Positions 12,226-26,040 of a stretch of DNA of 64,000 nucleotides are shown piece after piece. Each line of letters begins with the position of its first letter. The stretch's first letter is position 1. The position numbers and the translations under genes were made by a program. This stretch comes from Siphonodentalium dalli. Its lineage: Eukaryota; Mollusca; Scaphopoda; Gadilida; Siphonodentaliidae. Under the pieces are notes generated by a model. It ran no database searches. It had not been told where the DNA came from and saw only the letters and a list, made by a program, of their open reading frames with translations. The DNA lies in the NCBI GenBank assembly GCA_032622095.1, contig CP136063.1, forward strand, positions 70,223,980 to 70,287,979, read 5' to 3'.

Positions 12226-15200
12226 TAATCACCATTTCTACCGCCTTACCGAAAACCCGGACCAGTTAACCCTCGGTTGACCACCTACAGATATACTGGG
12301 GCGATGGCAAATAAGAAATCGACCAATTTTGAAGGAAATTTCGTATAGTTTGATTATTTAGTGGCACAAGTTGCCGCTATAAACCCACATAATCACCATT
12401 CCTACCCGCCTTGCTGAAAACCCGGACCAGTGACCCTCGGTTGACCACCTACAGATATCCTGGGGGGATGGCAAATAAGAAATCGACCAATTTTGAAGGA
12501 AATTTCGTTTAGTTCGAGTATTTAGTGGCACAAGTTGTCGCTATATGCCCACATAATCACCATGCCTACCCGCCTTACCGAAAACCCGGACCAGTTGACC
12601 CTAGGTTGACCACCTACAGATATCATGGGGGATGGCAAATAAGAAATCGACCATTTTGAAGGAAATTTCGTATTGTTTGAGTATTTAGTGGCACAAGTTG
12701 TCTATATGCCCACATAACCATCATTCCTACCCGCCTTACCGAAAACCGGATCAGTTGATCCTCGGTTGCCCACCTACAGATATCCTTGGGGGATGGAAAA
12801 TAAGAAATCGACCAATTTTGAAGGAAATTTCGTTTAGTTTGAGTATTTAGTGGCACAAGTTGTCGCTATATGCCCACATAATCACCATTCCTACCCGCCT
12901 TACCGAAAACCCGAACCAGTTGACCCTCGGTTGACCACCTACAGATATCATGGGGGGATGGCAAATAAGAAATCGACCAATTTTGAAGGAAATTTCGTAT
13001 AGTTTGAGTATTTAGTGGCACAAGTTGCCGCTATAAGCCCACATAATCACCATTCCTACCCACCTTGCCAAAAACCCGGACCAGTTGACCCTCGGTCGAC
13101 CACCAACAGATATCCAGGGGGGGGGGGTGGCAAATAAGAAATCGACCAATTTTGAAGGTAATTTCGTATAGTTTGAGTATTTAGTGGCACAACTTGCCGC
13201 TATATGCCCACATAATCACCAATCCTACCGCGTTACCGAAAACCCGGACCAGTTGACCCTAGGTTGACCACCTACAGATATCCTGGGGGGATGGCAAATA
13301 AGAAATCGACCAATTTTGAAGGAAATTTCGTATAGTTTGAGTATTTAGTGGCACAAGTTGCCGCTATAAGCCACATAATCACCATTCCTACCCGCCTTTC
13401 CGAAAACCCGGAGCAGTTGACCCTCGGTCGACCACCAACATATATCCTGGGGGGGGGGTGGCAAATAAGAAATCGACCAATTTTGAAGGAAATTTCGTAT
13501 AGTTTGAGTATTTAGTGGCACAAGTTGCCACTATAAGCCCACATAATCACCATTTATACCGCCTTACCGAAAACCCGGACCAGTTAACCCTCGGTTGACC
13601 ACCTACAGATATCCTGGGGCGATGTCAAATAAGAAATCGACCAATTTTGAAGAAAATTTCGTATAGTTTGAGTATTTAGAGGCACAAGTTGTCGCTATAA
13701 GCCCACATAATCACCATTCCTACCCGCCTTACCGAAAACTCGGACCAATTGACACTCGGTTGACACCTACAGATATCCTGGGGGATGGCACATAAGAAAT
13801 CGACCAATTTTGAAGGAAATTTCGTATAGTTTGATTATTTAGTGGCACAAGTTGCCGCTATAAACCCACATAATCACCATTCCTACCCGCCTTGCTGAAA
13901 ACCCGGACAGTTGACCCTCGGTTGACCACCTACAGATATCCTGGGGGATGGCAAATAAGAAATCGACCAATTTTGAAGGAAATTTCGTTTAGTTCGAGTA
14001 TTTAGTGGCACAAGTTGTCGCTATAAGCCCACATAATCACCATGCCTACCCGCCTTACCGAAAAACCCGGACCAGTTGACCCTCGGTTGACCACCTACAG
14101 ATATCATGGGGGATGGCAAATAAGAAATCGACCAATTTTGAAGAAAATTTCGTATTGTTTGAGTATTTAGTGGCACAAGTTGTCTATATGCCACATAACC
14201 ATCATTCCTACCCGCCTTACCGAAAACCCGGATCAGTTGACCCTCGGTTGCCCACCTACAGATATCCTTGGGGGATGGAAAATAAGAAATCGACCAATTT
14301 TGAAGGAATTTCGTTTAGTTTGAGTATTTAGTGGCACAAGTTGTCGCTATATGCCCACATAATCATCATTCCTACCCGCCTTACCGAAAACCCGAACCAG
14401 TTGACCCTCGGTTGACCACCTACAGATATCATGGGGGGATGGCAAATAAGAAATCGACCAATATTGAAGGAAATTTCGTATAGTTTGAGTATTTAGTGGC
14501 ACAAGTTGCCGCTATAAGCCCACATAATCACCATTCCTACCAACCTTGCCGAAAACCCGGACCAGTTGACCCTCGGTCGACCACCAACAGATATCTGGGG
14601 GGGGGGGGTGGCAAATAAGAAATCGACCAATTTTAAAGGTAATTTCGTATAGTTTGAGTATTTAGTGGCACAAGTTGCCGCTATATGCCCACATAATCAC
14701 CAATCCTACCGCCTTACCGAAAACCCGGACCAGTTGACCCTAGGTTGACCACCTACAGATATCCTGGGGGATGGCAAATAAGAAATCGACCAATTTTGAA
14801 GGAAATTTCGTATAGTTTGAGTATTTAGTGGCACAAGTTGCCGCTATAAGCCCACATAATCACCATTCCTACCCGCCTTGCAGAAAACCCGGACCAGTTG
14901 ACCCTCGGTCGACCACCAACATATATCCTGGGGGGGGGGGGGGGTGGCAAATAAGAAATCGACCAATTTTGAAGGAAATTTCGTATAGTTTGAGTATTTA
15001 GTGGCACAAGTTGCTACTATAAGCCCACATAATCACCATTTATACCGCCTTACCGAAAACCCGGACCAGTTAACCCTCGGTTGACCACCTACAGATATCC
15101 TGGGCGATGTCAAATAAGAAATCGACCAATTTTGAAGGAAATTTCGTATAGTTTGATTATTTAGTGGCACAAGTTGCCGCTATAAACCCACATAATCACC

Positions 15201-18180
15201 ATTCCTACCCGCCTTGCTGAAAATCCGGACCAGTTGACCCTCGGTTGACCACCTACATATATCCTGGGGGATTGCAATAAGAAATCCGACCAATTTGAAG
15301 AAATTTCGTTTAGTTCGAGTATTTAGTGGCACAAAGTTGTCGCTATATGCCCCACTAATCACCATGCCTACCCGCCTTACCGAAATCGGCCAGTTGACCC
15401 TCGGTTGACACCTACAGATATCCTGGGGGGATGGCAAAATAAGAAATCGACCAATTTTGAAGGAAATTTCGTATAGTTTGATTATTTAGTGGCACAAGTT
15501 GCCGCTATAAACCCACATAATCACCTTTCCTACCCGCCTTGCTGAAAACCCGGACCAGTTGACCCTCGGTTGACCACCTACAGATATCCTGGGGGGTGGC
15601 AATAAGAAATCGACCAATTTTGAAGGAAATTTCGTTTAGTTCGAGTATTTAGTGGCACAAGTTGTCGCTATATGCCCACATAATCACCATTCCTATCCGC
15701 CTTACCGAAAACCCGAACCAGTTGACCCTCGGTTGACCACCTACATATATCATGGGGGGATGGCAAATACGAAATCGACCAATTTTGAAGGAAATTTCGT
15801 ATAGTTTGAGTATTTAGTGGCACAAGTTGCCGCTATAAGCGCACATAATCACCATTTATACCGCCTTACCGAAAACCCGGACCAGTTAACCCTCGGTTGA
15901 CCACCTACAGATATCCTGGGGGGATGGCAAATAAGAAATCGACCAATTTTGAAGGAAATTTCGTATAGTTTGAGTATTTAGTGGCACAAGTTGCCGCTAT
16001 AACCCCACATAATCACCCATTCCTACCCACCTTGCCGAAAACCCGGACCAGTGACCCTCGGTCGACCACCAACAGATATCCTGGGGGGGGGGGGGTGGCA
16101 AATAAGAAATCGACCAATTTTAAAGGTAATTTCGTATAGTTTGAGTATTTAGTGGCACAAGTTGCCGCTATATGCCCACATAATCACCAATCCTACCGCC
16201 TTACCGAAAACCCGGACCAGTTGACCCTAGGTTGACCACCTACAGATATCCTGGGGGATGGCAAATAAGAAATCGACCAATTTTGAAGGATATTTCGTAT
16301 AGTTTGAGTATTTAGTGGCACAAGTTGCCGCTATAAGCCCACATAATCACCATTCCTACCCGCCTTGCAGAAAACCCGGACCAGTTGACCTCGGTCGACC
16401 ACCAACATATATCCTGGGGGGGGGGTGGCAAATAAGAAATCGACCAATTTTGAAGGAAATTTCGTATAGTTTGAGTATTTAGTGGCACAAGTTGCTACTA
16501 TAAGCCCACATAATCACCATTTATACCGCCTTACCGAAAACCCGGACCAGTTAACCCTCGGTTGACCACCTACAGATATCCTGGGGCGATGTCAAATAAG
16601 AAATCGACCAATTTTGAAGGAAATTTCGTATAGTTTGATTATTTAGTGGCACAAGTTGCCGCTATAAACCCACATAATCACCATTCCTACCCGCCTTGCT
16701 GAAAATCCGGACCAGTTGACCCACGGTTGACCACCTACATATATCCTGGGGGATGGCAAATAAGAATCGACCAATTTTGAAGGAAATTTCGTTTAGTTCG
16801 AGTATTTAGTGGCACAAGTTGTCGCTATATGCCCACATAATCACCATGCCTACCCGTCTTACCGAAAATCCGGCCCAGTTGACCCTCGGTTGACACCTAC
16901 AGATATCCTGGGGGGATGGCAAATAAGAAATCGACCAATTTTGAAGGAAATTTCGTATAGTTTGATTATTTAGTGGCACAAGTTGCCGCTATAAACCCAC
17001 ATAATCACCATTCCTATCCGCCTTACCGAAAACCCGAACCAGTTGACCCTCGGTTGACCACCTACATATATCATGGGGGGATGGCAAATACGAAATCGAC
17101 CAATTTTGAAGGAAATTTCGTATAGTTTGAGTATTTAGTGGCACAAGTTGCCGCTATAAGCGCACATAATCACCATTTATACCGCCTTACCGAAACCCGG
17201 ACCAGTTAACCCTCGGTTGACCACCTACAGATATCCTGGGGGGATGGCAAATAAGAAATCGACCAATTTTGAAGGAAATTTCGTATAGTTTGGAGTATTT
17301 AGTGGCACAAGTTGCCGCTATAACCCCACATAATCACCATTCCTACCCACCTTGCCGAAAACCCGGACCAGTTGACCCTCGGTCGACCACCAACAGATAT
17401 CCTGGGGGGGGGGTGGCAAATAAGAAATCGACCAATTTGAAGGTAATTTCGTATAGTTTGAGTATTTAGTGGCACAAGTTGCCGCTATATGCCCACATAA
17501 TCACCAATCCTACCGCCTTACCGAAAACCCGAACCAGTTGACCCTAGGTTGACCACCTACAGATATCCTGGGGGGATGGCAAATAAGAAATCGACCAATT
17601 TTGAAGGAAATTTCGTATAGTTTGAGTATTTAGTGGCACAAGTTGCCGCTATAAGCCCACATAATCACCATTCCTACCCGCCTTGCCGAAAACCCGGACC
17701 AGTTTGACCCTCGGTCGACCACCAACATATATCCTGGGGGGGGGGGGGGGGGGTGGCAAATAAGAAATCGACCAATTTTGAAGGAAATTTCGTATAGTTT
17801 GAGTATTTAGTGGCACAAGTTGCCGCTATAAGCGCACATAATCACCATTTATACCGCCTTACCGAAAACCCGGACCAGTTAACCCTCGGTTGACCACCTA
17901 CAGATATCTGGGCGATGTCAAATAAGAAATCGACCAATTTTGAAGGAAATTTCGTATAGTTTAAGTATTTAGAGGCACAAGTTGTCGCTATATGCCCACA
18001 TAATCATCATTCCTACCCGCCTTAAACCGAAAACCCGGACCAGTTGACCCTCGGTTGACCACCTACAGATATCCTGGGGGGATGGCAAATAATAAAATCA
18101 ACCAATTTTGAAGGAAATTTCGTATAGTTTGAGTATTTAGTGGCACAAGTTTTCGCTCTATGCCCACATAATCACCATTC
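12226..18180 (+). repeat. Satellite array, forward block 2
   Basis: Forward monomers of about 167 bp. A rare variant gatgtcaaataag (normally gatggcaaataag) marks a higher-order repeat: it occurs at 13621, 15106, 16588 and 17913, steps of 1485, 1482 and 1325 bp (nine or eight monomers). The block ends abruptly within a monomer at atcaccattc (18180). Confidence 0.96.
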
Positions 18181-21100
18181 AATTTCCTTCAAAATTGGTC
18201 GATTTCTTATTTGCCATCCCCCCAGGATATCTGTAGGTGTCAACCGAGTGTCAATTGGTCCGGGTTTTCGGTAAGGTGGGTAGGAATGGTGATTATGTGG
18301 GCTTATAGCGGCAACTTGTGCCACTAAATACTCAAACTATACGAAATTTCCTTCAAAATTGGTGATTTATTATTTGCCATCCCCCCAGGATATCTGTAGG
18401 TGGTCAACCGAGGGTCAACTGGTTCGGGTTTTCGGTTAAGGCGGGTAGGAATGGTGATTATGTGGGCATATAGCGACAACTTGTGCCACTAAATACTCAA
18501 ACTAAACGAAATTTCCTTCAAAATTGGTCGATTTCTTATTTTCCATACCCCAAGGATATCTGTAGGTGGGCAACCGAGGGTCAACTGATCCGGGTTTTCG
18601 GTAAAAGGCGGGTAGGAATGGTGGTTATGTGGGCATATAGCGACAACTTGTGCCACTAAATACTCAAACAATACGAAATTTCCTTCAAAATTGGTCGATT
18701 TCTTATTTGCCATCCCCCCATGATATCTGTAGGTGGTCAACCGAGGGTCAACTGGTCCGGGTTTTCGGCAAGGCGGGTAGGAATGGTGATTATGTGGGCT
18801 AATAGCGGCAACTTGTGCCACTAAATACTCAAATTATACGAAATTTCCTTCAAAATTGGTCGATTTCTTATTTGCCATCCCCAAGGATATCTGTAGGTGG
18901 TCAACAGAGGGTCAACTGGTCCGGGTTTTCGGTAAGGCGGTAGGAATGGTGATTATGTGGGTTTATAGCGGCAACTTGTGCCACTAAATACTCAAACTAT
19001 ACGAAATTCCTTCAAAATTGGTCGATTTCTTATTTGCCACCCCCCCCAGGATATCTGTTGGTGGTCGACCGAGTGTCAACTGGTCCGGGTTTTCGGCAAG
19101 GTGGGTAGGAATGGTGATTATGTGGGGTTATTAGCGGCAACTTGTGCCACTAAATACTCAAACTATACGAAATTTCCTTCAAAATTGGTCGATTTCTTAT
19201 TTGCCATCCCCCCAGGATATCTGTAGGTGGTCAACCGAGGGTCAACTGGTCCTGGTTTTCGGTAACGCGGGTAGGAATGGTGATTATGTGGGCATATAGC
19301 AACAATTTGTGCCACTAAATACTCAAACTATACGAAATTTCCTTCAAAATTGGTCGATTTCTTATTAGCCAACCCCCAGGATATCTGTAGGTGGTCAACC
19401 GAGGGACAACTGGTCCGGGTTTTCCGCAAGGCGGGTAGGAATGGTGATTATGTGGGCTTATAGCGGCAAATTGTGCCACTAAATAATCAAACTATACGAA
19501 ATTTTCTTCAAAATTGGTCGATTTCTTATTTGCCATCCCCCCAGGATATCTGTAGGTGTCAACCGAGTGTCAATTGGTCCGGGTTTTCGGTAAGGTGGGT
19601 AGGAATGGTGATTATGTGGGCATAGAGCGAAACTTGTGCCACTAAATACTCAAACTATACGAAATTTCCTTCAAAATTGGTTGATTTATTATTTGCCATC
19701 CCCCCAGGATATCTGTAGGTGGTCAACCGATGGTCAACTGGTACGGGTTTTCGGTAAGGCGGGTAGGAATGGTGATTATGTGGGCATATAGCGACAACTT
19801 GTGCCTCTAAATACTCAAACTATACGAAATTTCCTTCAAAATTGGTCGATTTCTTATTTGACATCGCCCCAGGATATCTGTAGGTGGTCAACCGAGGGTT
19901 AACTGGTCCGGGTTTTCGGTAAGGCGGTATAAATGTGATTATGTGGGCTTATAGTGGCAACTTGTGATACTAAATACTCAAACTATACGAAATTTCCTTC
20001 AAAATTGGTCGATTTCTTATTTGCCACCACCCCCCCCCAGGATATATGTTGGTGGTCGACCGAGGGTCAACTGGTCCGGGTTTTCGGCAAGGCGGGTATT
20101 AATGGTGATTATGTGGGCCTATAGCGGCAACTTGTGCCACTAAATACTCAAACTATACGAAATTTCCTTCAAAATTGGTCGATTTCTTATTTGCCATCCC
20201 CCCAGGATATCTGTAGGTGGTCAACCTAGGGTCAACTGGTCCGGGTTTTCGGTAAGGCGGTAGGATTGGTGATTATGTGGGCATATAGCGGCAACTTGTG
20301 CCACTAAATACTCAAACTATACGAAATTACCTTCAAAATTGGTCGATTTCTTAATTGCCACCCCCCCCCCCAGGATATCTGTTGGTGGTCGACCGAGGGT
20401 CAACTGGTCCGGGTTTTCGGCAAGGTGGGTAGGAATGGTGATTATGTGGGCTTATAGCGGCAACTTGTGCCACTAAATACTCAAACTATACGAAATTTCC
20501 TTCAAAATTGGTCGATTTCTTATTTGCCATCCCCCCATGATATATGTAGGTGGTCAACCGAGGGTCAACTGGTTCGGGTTTTCGGTAAGGCGGGTAGGAA
20601 TGGTGATTATGTGGGCATATAGCGACAACTTGTGCCACTAAATACTCGAACTAAACGAAATTTCCTTCAAAATTGGTCGATTTCTTATTTGCCTTCCCCC
20701 AGGATATCTGTAGGTGGTCAACCGAGGGTCAACTGGTCCGGGTTTTCAGCAAGGCGGGTAGGAATGGTGATTATGTGGGTTTATAGCGGCAACTTGTGCC
20801 ACTAAATAATCAAACTATACGAAATTTCCTTCAAAATTGGTCGATTTCTTATTTGCCATCCCCCCAGGATATCTGTAGGTGTCAACCGAGGGTCAACTGG
20901 GCCGGGTTTTCGGTAAGGCGGGTAGGCATGGTGATTATGTGGGCATATAGCGACAACTTGTGCCACTAAATACTCGAACTAAACGAAATTTCCTTCAAAA
21001 TTGGTCGATTTCTTATTTGCCATCCCCCCAGGATATCTGTAGGTGGTCAACCGAGGGTCAACTGGTCCGGGTTTTCAGCAAGGCGGGTAGGAATGATGAT

Positions 21101-23485
21101 TATGTGGGTTTATAGCGGCAACTTGTGCCACTAAATAATCAAACTATACGAAATTTCCTTCAAAATTGGTCGATTTCTTATTTGACATCGCCCCAGGATA
21201 TCTGTAGGTGGTCAACCGAGGGTTAACTGGTCCGGGTTTTCGGTAAGGCGGTATAAATGGTGATTATGTGGGCTTATAGCGACAACTTGTGCCTCTAAAT
21301 ACTCAAACTATACGAAATTTCCTTCAAAATTGGTCGATTTCTTATTTGACATCGCCCCAGGATATCTGTAGGTGGTCAACCGAGGGTTAACTGGTCCGGG
21401 TTTTCGGTAAGGCGGTATAAATGGTGATTATGTGGGCTTATAGTGGCAACTTGTGCCACTAAATACTCAAACTATACGAAATTTCCTTCAAAATTGGTCG
21501 ATTTCTTATTTGCCACCCCCCCAGGATATATGTTGGTGGTCGACCGAGGGTCAACTGGTCCGGGGTTTCGGTAAGGCGGGTAGGAATGGTGATTATGTGG
21601 GCTTATAGCGGCAACTTGTGCCACTAAATACTCAAACTATACGAAATTTCCTTCAAAATTGGTCGATTTCTTATTTGCCATCCCCCCAGGATATCTGTAG
21701 GTGGTCAACCTAGGGTCAACTGGTCCGGGTTTTCGGTAAGGCGGTAGGATTGGTGATTATGTGGGCATATAGCGGCAACTTGTGCCACTAAATACTCAAA
21801 CTATACGAAATTACCTTCAAAATTGGTCGATTTCTTATTTGCCACCCCCCCCCAGGATATCTGTTGGTGGTCGACCGAGGGTCAACTGGTCCGGGTTTTC
21901 GGCAAGGTGGGTAGGAATGGTGATTATGTGGGCATATAGCGGCAACTTGTGCCACTAAATACTCGAACTAAACGAAATTTCCTTCAAAATTGGTCGATTT
22001 CTTATTTGCCATCCCCCAGGATATCTGTAGGTGGTCAACCGAGGGTCAACTGGTCCGGGTTTTCAGCAAGGCGGGTAGGAATGGTGATTATGTGGGTTTA
22101 TAGCGGCAACTTGTGCCACTAAATAATCAAACTATACGAAATTTCCTTCAAAATTGGTCGATTTCTTATTTGCCATCCCCCCAGGATATCTGTAGGTGTC
22201 AACCGAGGGTCAACTGGGCCGGGTTTTCGGTAAGGCGGGTAGGCATGGTGATTATGTGGGCATATAGCGACAACTTGTGCCACTAAATACTCGAACTAAA
22301 CGAAATTTCCTTCAAAATTGGTCGATTTCTTGTTTGCCATCCCCCCAGGATATCTGTAGGTGGTCAACCGAGGGTCAACTGGTCCAGGTTTTCAGCAAGG
22401 CGGGTAGGAATGGTGATTATGTGGGTTTATAGCGGCAACTTGTGCCACTAAATAATCAAACTATACGAAATTTCCTTCAAAATTGGTCGATTTCTTATTT
22501 GACATCGCCCAGGATATCTGTAGGTGGTCAACCGAGGGTTAACTGGTCCGGGTTTTCGGTAAGGCGGTATAAATGGTGATTATGTGGGCTTATAGTGGCA
22601 ACTTTTGCCACTAAATACTCAAACTATACGAAATTTCCTTCAAAATTGGTCGATTTCTTATTTGCCACCCCCCCAGGATATATGTTGGTGGTCGACCGAG
22701 GGTCAACTGGTCCGGGTTTTCGGCAAGGCGGGTAGGAATGGTGATTATGTGGGCTTATAGCGGCAACTTGTGCCACTAAATACTCAAACTATACGAAATT
22801 TCCTTCAAAATTGGTCGATTTCTTATTTGCCATCCCCCCAGGATATCTGTAGGTGGTCAACCTAGGGTCAACTGGTCCGGGTTTTCGGTAAGGCGGTAGG
22901 ATTGGTGATTATGTGGGCATATAGCGGCAACTTGTGCCACTAAATACTCAAACTATACGAAATTACCTTCAAAATTGGTCGATTTCTTATTTGCCACCCC
23001 CCCCAGGATATCTGTTTGTGGTCGACCGAGGGTCAACTGGTCCGGGTTTTCGGCAAGGTGGGTAGGAATGGTGATTATGTGGGCTTATAGCGGCAACTTG
23101 TGCCACTAAATACTCAAACTATACGAAATTTCCTTCAAAATTGGTCGATTTCTTATTTGCCATCCCCCCATGATATCTGTAGGTGGTCAACCGAGGGTCA
23201 ACTGGTTCGGGTTTTCGGTAAGGCGGGTAGGAATGGTGATTATGTGGGCATATAGCGACAACTTGTGCCACTAAATACTCAAACTAAACGAAATTTCCTT
23301 CAAAATTGGTCGATTTCTTTTTTTCCATCCCCCAAGGATATCTGTAGGTGGGCAACCGAGGGTCAACTGATCCGGGTTTTCGGTAAGGCGGGTAGGAATG
23401 GTGGTTATGTGGGCATATAGACAACTTGTGCCACTAAATACTCAAACAATACGAAATTTCCTTCAAAATTGGTCGATTTCTTATT
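18181..23485 (-). repeat. Satellite array, reverse block 1
   Basis: The same satellite in opposite orientation, starting inside a monomer at aatttccttcaaaattgg. The mirror of the gatgtcaaat marker appears as tgacatcgcccc near 19859, 21183, 21348 and 22500. Distances of these from the turn (about 1.7, 3.0-3.2 and 4.3 kb) resemble those on the forward side (1.6, 3.1 and 4.6 kb), so the two sides look like diverged arms of an inverted duplication. The block ends where it meets a truncated MITE; ATT at 23483-23485 is common to both. Confidence 0.96.
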
Positions 23486-23845
23486 GATACGTTAACTTTT
23501 TTTTTATTTCAAATATTTCTCAGCACTAACATAGCTCTATCAGGTGGAAGAAGCTTATTTACTGACATTCGCTCTATCATGGTCTGTTTTTGGGTTGAAA
23601 ATGGTCAATTTGAGTAACAAAATTGGTAAAATTGAGCGTTTTGTGTGTGCAGACCAAGGGGCATAACTCAATAACAAATTGTACGAAGAAGCTAAAGTAC
23701 AGACAAATGATTACACCTAAAATTTCTGTCAAAATTAAAACATGCTTGATGGGACCTATGCCAAAGATAATGGCTCAGCATTGATTTGAAGTACAGTACC
23801 CCCTCCCAGGTTGGCAAAATTGCTGGAAATCGTGTACTGCTACCT
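23486..23845 (-). mobile_element. Truncated MITE, copy 4
   Basis: About 360 bp of the same MITE in reverse orientation. The intact end is the complement of GGTAGCAGTACACGATTTC, with TTAA following. The other end is cut inside the element (normally ...ttgatacgataac) and fused to satellite with 3 bp of shared sequence. It sits at the boundary between satellite and the non-satellite segment that follows. Confidence 0.85.
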
Positions 23846-25157
23846 TAAAAAGACTATCAAATTGGATAAATTAGTGAAAATCTACTGAAACATTTTATCT
23901 TTCCTATATTCGTGTGTGAATTACTATTCACAGTTTCGTATTGATAACTGTTGTGCTCGGAACTAGGCGCATTTGCTTGTAGATTATTTGTTTCAGAGGC
24001 TATATATTACTATGGATTTCAGCTTGACAAGTCACTGAATGCTCACACCGACAGGGCAAAAACCAAATTCAACGTATGACGCGTTATGGCTACTATGGAT
24101 AAAACAAAAACATTACGGTTCACATTTGGTGGGGGGGGGGGGGAGGGTGGTGATGTGGTTATATATGCATCAGTTACTCTGTACGATTTGTGTTGAGCGT
24201 TGCGTTTTTGTGTAATTACATAAAAATGACATTCATTTAACGAAACGTGTTGCCACGCAAACATTTCAACAATGGAATTCCTTGGATACCTGGTGCGAAA
24301 AGCCGTATTAATGTTGGTTATTTAGTCTTGGTCGTGTTTCCGAATGACCGAGTAATGTCAATACGTATATTGGAGAGGGGTACAGTCAACTACTGAGTTA
24401 TCACGAACAGTGCGTGAGCACCAGCACAATAAAGGTGTGATATATTATTTAAAGATGCTATAAATAATTAAATAGTGTAATTTCAACTTGACAATTAAGT
24501 CATTGAATGTACACCGATCGGGCAAATAAACATGGTTCATATTTTGAGGGAGGGGGTGATTATATATGCATTAGTTCACATTTTGGGGGAGGGGGGTGAT
24601 TATATGCAGTAGTTATTCCCTATGATTTGTTTGGAGTTTTGCGTTGTTATATGACCACATAAAAGTTATTCGCATGCAACAAAATGTGTTGCTAAGGGAA
24701 CATTCCAACAATGGAATTCCTCGGATACCATCTACGAATAGGCGTATTAATATTGGTTGTTCAGTCTTGGCCGTGTTTCCGAATAACCAAGTATTGTCAT
24801 TGTCTTAACATATGGGGGTGGGGACTGGCTAGTAAATAATCACAGCACACATGGTCTGGTCATCACAATACACATGTGATATATCTGTTCAGACCGCCTT
24901 TTCGACCGGATGAGATTTAGTTTTAAGGTGGGTGGGCATGATGTGACATTTAGAATTTATCTTTGTTTTTTTCGCTATAACCAATAATTTTGGTGAAATT
25001 GGTTCATTTTATTGAAACCACAGTACTTATATTGACTTTATTTCCCATTCGCACTGAAGAAACACTATATGTGTTATATATCAAAGTTATCGGTTTATGT
25101 CAGAGACTTAAATGGACATTGGCGCGTTGAAGGGGGATAACTCTATTTTTCCCTTAA
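23846..25157 (+). repeat. Non-satellite segment U with internal tandem repeat
   Basis: AT-rich segment between two MITE copies. It is internally repetitive: the stretch around 24020-24370 (cttgacaagtcactgaatg, a G-tract, gtgttgccacg, caatggaattcc, cgtgtttccgaat) recurs diverged around 24485-24800, a step of about 470 bp. The first 0.75 kb is duplicated at 36793-37551. No convincing coding frame; the 73-codon minus-strand frame at 24043-24264 is interrupted in the duplicate and reads across the G-tract. 24850-25157 shows no recognisable feature. Confidence 0.75.
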
Positions 25158-25805
25158 GGTAGCAGTACACGATTTCACGGGTTGTAGGGGGGTCTGAAAA
25201 ATAGAAAAATAAGTATCTGGGGGCCATAACAGCCAGTGTAGCCTGTGTTAAATGTGTATTTACTGGTTTGAAGGTTTAATTATTTTACAAAACTGGGAAA
25301 GTTCTCAAAAAAGTGTAAAATTTGGATACGCAACAGGGTTTTCGTATTCAGTGGAGGCCAACTCTGTGTTATTGGTTACAGGAAAATAGCCCGATTTCTC
25401 TCCCCTGAATTCTGTCATCTGGGCTCGCAAGACAATTTTTTCAAATTGATACGATAACTTTTTTTTTATTTCAAATATTTCTCAGCACTAACATAGCTCT
25501 ATCAGGTGGAAGAAGCTTATTTACTGACATTCGCTCTATCATGGTCTGTTTTTGGGTTGAAAATGGTCAATTTGAGTAAAAAATGGGTAAAATTGAGCGT
25601 TTTGTGTGTGCAGACCAAGGGGCATAACTCAATAACAAATTGTACGAAGAAGCTAAAGTACAGACAAATGATTACACCTAAAATTTCTGTCAAAATTAAA
25701 ACATGCTTGATGGGACCTATGCCAAAGATAATGGCTCAGCATTGATTTGAAGTACAGTACCCCCTCCCAGGTTGGCAAAATTGCTGGAAATCGTGTACTG
25801 CTACC
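25158..25805 (-). mobile_element. TA-flanked MITE, copy 5
   Basis: 648-bp full-length copy in reverse orientation. The right junction with satellite (CTGCTACCGTATGTGGG) is the exact complement of the left junction of copies 1 and 2, so it derives from the same insertion. The left flank is non-satellite DNA (cccTTAAGG). No transposase frame. Confidence 0.88.
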
Positions 25806-26040
25806 GTATGTGGGCTTATAGTGGCAACTTGTGCCTCTAAATACTCAAACTATACGAAATTTCCTTCAAAATTAGATGATTTCTTATTTGCCATCCCCCC
25901 CAGGATATCTGTTGGTGGTCGACCGAGGGTCAACTGGTCCGGGTTTTCGGCAAGGCGGGTAGGAATGGTGATTATGTGGGCTTATAGCGGCAACTTGTGC
26001 CACTAAATACTCAAACTATACGAAATTTCCTTCAAAATTG

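Noticed and set aside
1-18180. CENP-B box in the satellite
   Set aside because: No stretch of the monomer fits the known CENP-B box pattern well; centromere function cannot be claimed from sequence.
223-19226. Many 60-110 codon frames with repeated peptides (such as KFPSKLVDFLFAI and PRVNWSGFSARR)
   Set aside because: They are translations of the satellite monomer, recur in every higher-order copy, and are broken by G-tract length changes. No coding signal.
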